A DNA stretch of 7,457 nucleotides, from contig JACCXN010000088.1 of the NCBI GenBank assembly GCA_013696965.1, positions 1 to 7,457 on the forward strand, read 5' to 3'. Of this stretch, positions 6,038 through 7,457 are shown one piece after another (within the stretch, counting starts at the first letter, position 1; every line of letters begins with the position of its first letter). The stretch comes from Bacteroidota bacterium (GTDB taxonomy: Bacteria > Bacteroidota > Bacteroidia > JACCXN01). A program made the translations under genes and the position numbers. Under the pieces are notes generated by a model. That model saw only the letters and a list, made by a program, of their open reading frames with translations, was not told where the DNA came from and made no database searches.

Positions 6038-7111
6038 ATGAGCAAAGTAAACATCCTAATTATTGAAGACGAAGCACCACAAATTCAGGTTTACGAAGAT
6101 GTGATTTCTCAATACAACAAAAAAAACGAATTGCAAATTGTTTATACAATTTGCAAAAGCTATGCAGAGGGCGAACAAGCCTTGAATACTCCATACTATG
6201 ATGCTGCAATCATTGATTTAAAACTTTCAAATACAGAAGAATTAGAAGGAAAGAAATTAGTTGAATCTGTTTATCAAAAAATCAGAATTCCAATAATAAT
6301 TTATTCAGGTAGCATTGCACAAGTTGACGACATAAAAGAAAATGCTCTCTTGAAGAAGAAATTAAGAACGGAACAACTTTCAGATATTTTACTTGAAATA
6401 ATAAAGATTTACAATACCGGCATTACAAGATTTCTAAGACCATTTGGCACTATAGACAATAACCTCACTAAAATATTTTGGAATCATCTTTCAAATGATT
6501 TAGATGTTTGGATTAAACATAACAACCCAAATAACTTACTTCGCTACATCCTTTCTCATTTTCAAGAGCATTTAGACATAAATCTTCAAGGAGACTTTGA
6601 GGAATACCATCCGTTTGAGGTTTACATAAAGCCTCCGATAAAGAAAAATTTACATACTGGAGATTTAATAAAGTTTAATGAAGAGTATTATGTTATCCTT
6701 ACTCCTGCTTGTGACATTGTCATTCAAGGTTACAAAGACCTTGATGGTGGTGTAAAAGAACCAATAAGAAATTCAGACAACATCATAATTGTAAAAGCAA
6801 ATGATTTCAACTACAAAATTTCCTGCTTAAATAAAAAGAACGAAGTAGATAAAAATAAGATTGAAAGTTTTGTGAAAAATAAAAATGCACGCTACCATTA
6901 TTTACCACCTTTTGAATCAAATAATGGTTTAACAATTGACTTTCAGGATATAACCTCTATTCCATTTTCTAACGACCTTGAAAGAGTAGCAACAATTTCT
7001 TCTCCCTTCATTAAAGACATAATTTCAAGATTTTCAAATTATTTCTCAAGACAAGGACAGCCTACATTTAATCAAGACGCTATAATTGAAGAACTATTTA
7101 ATAAAAAATAA
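6038..7111 (+). CDS. Response-regulator receiver protein with an unrecognised C-terminal domain
   Basis: This is a 357-aa protein. Residues 1 to about 125 form a CheY-like receiver: acidic residues E10, D11 and E12 after the first strand, a phospho-acceptor Asp60 in AAIIDLKLS, and Ser90 in IIIYSGS. The last part is degenerate and no clear KP motif is seen, though LLKKK (104-108) may supply the Lys. The remaining 230 residues have no recognised DNA-binding domain. They include a helical stretch (about 140-185), GDLIKFNEEYYVILTPACDI (208-227), a central strand-rich part, and an end pattern ERVATISSPFIKDIISRFSNY followed by RQG (about 315-340). I see no convincing nuclease signature. The start ATG lies 6 nt after the kinase stop codon and in the same frame. 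It is probably the phosphorylation partner of the upstream kinase; the output function is unknown. Confidence 0.75.
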   Translation: MSKVNILIIEDEAPQIQVYEDVISQYNKKNELQIVYTICKSYAEGEQALNTPYYDAAIIDLKLSNTEELEGKKLVESVYQKIRIPIIIYSGSIAQVDDIKENALLKKKLRTEQLSDILLEIIKIYNTGITRFLRPFGTIDNNLTKIFWNHLSNDLDVWIKHNNPNNLLRYILSHFQEHLDINLQGDFEEYHPFEVYIKPPIKKNLHTGDLIKFNEEYYVILTPACDIVIQGYKDLDGGVKEPIRNSDNIIIVKANDFNYKISCLNKKNEVDKNKIESFVKNKNARYHYLPPFESNNGLTIDFQDITSIPFSNDLERVATISSPFIKDIISRFSNYFSRQGQPTFNQDAIIEELFNKK

Positions 7112-7120
7112 TCAACGCAT

Positions 7121-7186
7121 TTTGCAAGCACAATTAAAAACCGCACAAGCCAACACACGACCAAAGTTTTTAATAGAACTTGCAAA
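7121..7186 (+). repeat. Long imperfect hairpin downstream of the operon
   Basis: The arm at 7121-7141 pairs with 7166-7186 at about 18 of 21 positions around a 24-nt loop. It starts 10 nt after the stop codon of the receiver gene and is immediately followed by GCCGACCC, as the upstream hairpin nearly is. It may end the operon transcript, but the large loop and missing U tract make it an atypical intrinsic terminator. Confidence 0.55.
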
Positions 7187-7200
7187 GCCGACCCAAAAGA

Positions 7201-7244
7201 AAAATTGTTTTTAAAAAATTTCCACCGCTTCAAAAAAATAAAAC
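7201..7244 (-). repeat. Right arm of the 5-kb-spaced inverted repeat
   Basis: AAAATTGTTTTTAAAAAA (7201-7218) and CAAAAAAATAAAAC (7231-7244) are exact reverse complements of the blocks at 2193-2210 and 2168-2181, in mirrored order with a 12-nt instead of 11-nt gap. Neither arm is flanked by an evident target-site duplication at these exact limits, and no transposase lies between them. Confidence 0.5.
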
Positions 7245-7333
7245 GCCCGACACACAAGCCAGACAAAAAAGCACTCTATAAATGACACAAACGGACGACA
7301 TAAAAATGGTTGTAACCCACGACAGACAAAGAA

Positions 7334-7375
7334 GTCGAGTAGGTAAAGGGGAATCTCACCCCTAAACCTCTCACA
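7334..7375 (-). ncRNA. Group II intron domain VI with bulged branch-point A
   Basis: On the minus strand GAG and AGGU pair with ACCU and CUC, leaving one unpaired A (complement of T7340), with GGGG/CCCC forming the upper stem. The bulged A is seven bases from the intron end, where the lariat branch point is expected. The 3' splice site is predicted between 7334 and 7333. Confidence 0.85.
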
Positions 7376-7409
7376 GAACCGTGCTTGATACTCTCGCATC
7401 ACACGGCTC
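7376..7409 (-). ncRNA. Group II intron domain V (catalytic hairpin)
   Basis: This 34-nt hairpin has the standard domain V plan: an 8-bp lower stem starting GAGCCGUG and closing CACGGUUC, a bulge (U opposite AAG), a 5-bp upper stem GAUGC/GUAUC and a GAGA tetraloop of the GNRA type. The AGC catalytic triad is present at its second to fourth bases. This is the active-site hairpin of the ribozyme. Confidence 0.93.
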
Positions 7410-7423
7410 TTCTTAACAAGACG

Positions 7424-7457
7424 CTACGGACGAAAACCTTCATACTGCCAATGTTCA
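7424..7457 (-). CDS. Possible C-terminus of the intron-encoded protein (partial)
   Basis: A minus-strand frame enters from beyond the window and reads EHWQYEGFRP before a TAG at 7426-7424, 14 nt before domain V. Intron reverse transcriptase genes lie in domain IV and often stop shortly before domain V, so the position fits. Ten residues are too few to identify a protein, and another minus frame is also open here. Confidence 0.3.
   Translation of the reverse strand, partial: EHWQYEGFRP

Larger units (their letters stand above)
7112..7333. other. Non-coding region between the operon and the group II intron
   Basis: No gene is supported in these 222 bases; short minus-strand open frames here are low in complexity and run into the intron. 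The region holds a long hairpin (7121-7186), GCCGACCC at 7187-7194, the right inverted-repeat arm (7201-7244) and a tract at 7245-7333 with six GACA words on the plus strand and no TGTC. No complete attC is found, although CTATAAA at 7276-7282 is one base from the R'' box expected for the third cassette. Confidence 0.7.
7334..7457 (-). mobile_element. Group II intron, 3' end only (runs off the window)
   Basis: Read on the minus strand, the sequence ends with a complete domain V and domain VI and finishes CTACTCGAC at 7334, a typical bacterial group II intron 3' terminus. The intron is a self-splicing retroelement; its body and the reverse transcriptase/maturase gene should lie beyond position 7457. 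It is inserted antisense to the operon and cassettes. The 3' exon begins TTCTTTGTCTG on the minus strand, in non-coding DNA, so no gene in view is broken by it. Confidence 0.9.

Noticed and set aside
3815-7111. Identification of the operon as the Detocs defence system
   Set aside because: Detocs also uses a two-component-like relay, but as I know it has a TPR-bearing kinase and a nucleoside phosphorylase effector, neither of which is visible here.
7121-7186. Strong intrinsic terminator for the operon
   Set aside because: The stem is long but the loop is 24 nt and no U tract follows, so I list it only as a hairpin with a possible termination role.
2168-7244. A complete transposon
   Set aside because: No transposase or recombinase lies between the inverted-repeat arms and no target-site duplication is visible at their outer edges.
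7072-7402. Minus-strand open frames over the end of the receiver gene and into the intron
   Set aside because: One overlaps the well-supported receiver CDS, the other crosses the intron domain V and VI; their Phe/Leu-rich translations come from A-rich plus-strand DNA.

Overview
The window looks like accessory DNA from a Bacteroidota-like bacterium, probably environmental. It is AT-rich, lacks Shine-Dalgarno-like sites before its starts, carries a TAnnTTTG-type -7 promoter box (TATCTTTG, 2347-2354) and encodes a typical short lipoprotein signal. The taxon call is an inference; there is no rRNA or housekeeping gene to confirm it.

Region 1 (1-2051) is part of an integron cassette array without an integrase in view. 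Three attC sites (the end of one at 1-130; complete ones at 1352-1483 and 1920-2051) delimit two cassettes, each with one plus-strand gene followed by its attC. Cassette 1 (125-1477) encodes a predicted lipoprotein with propeller-like repeats. Cassette 2 (1478-2045) encodes a small SdpI-family membrane protein. The boundaries are well supported: the outer core box of each attC is exactly complementary to the box at the start of its own cassette (TGCTAAC/GTTAGCA and GCCTAAC/GTTAGGC), as expected for excised circles.

Region 2 (2052-2379) is non-coding. It holds a long hairpin, repeated GCCGACCC words, one arm of an inverted repeat whose partner lies 5 kb away, and the promoter and possible operator of the following operon.

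Region 3 (2380-7111) is a compact four-gene operon and the most interesting part. It encodes a 73-aa XRE regulator, a complete C5-cytosine DNA methyltransferase, a 738-aa protein joining an N-terminal Hsp90/MutL/MORC-like GHKL ATPase to a C-terminal histidine-kinase core, and a 357-aa receiver-domain protein with an unrecognised C-terminal domain. Genes overlap by 4 and 22 nt or are 6 nt apart, so they are probably co-transcribed. No restriction endonuclease is recognisable. My reading is a methylation-linked signalling or defence module: the methyltransferase marks host DNA, the GHKL-kinase senses something (perhaps DNA state), and a phosphorelay drives the receiver-linked effector. The domains are visible; the mechanism is inference.

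Region 4 (7112-7333) is non-coding, with a second long hairpin, another GCCGACCC and the partner inverted-repeat arm. The operon is thus framed by a nested layout (arm B, arm A, hairpin, operon, hairpin, A', B').

Region 5 (7334-7457) is the 3' end of a group II intron on the minus strand, with a textbook 34-nt domain V and a domain VI with a bulged branch-point A. Its body and reverse-transcriptase gene continue beyond the window.
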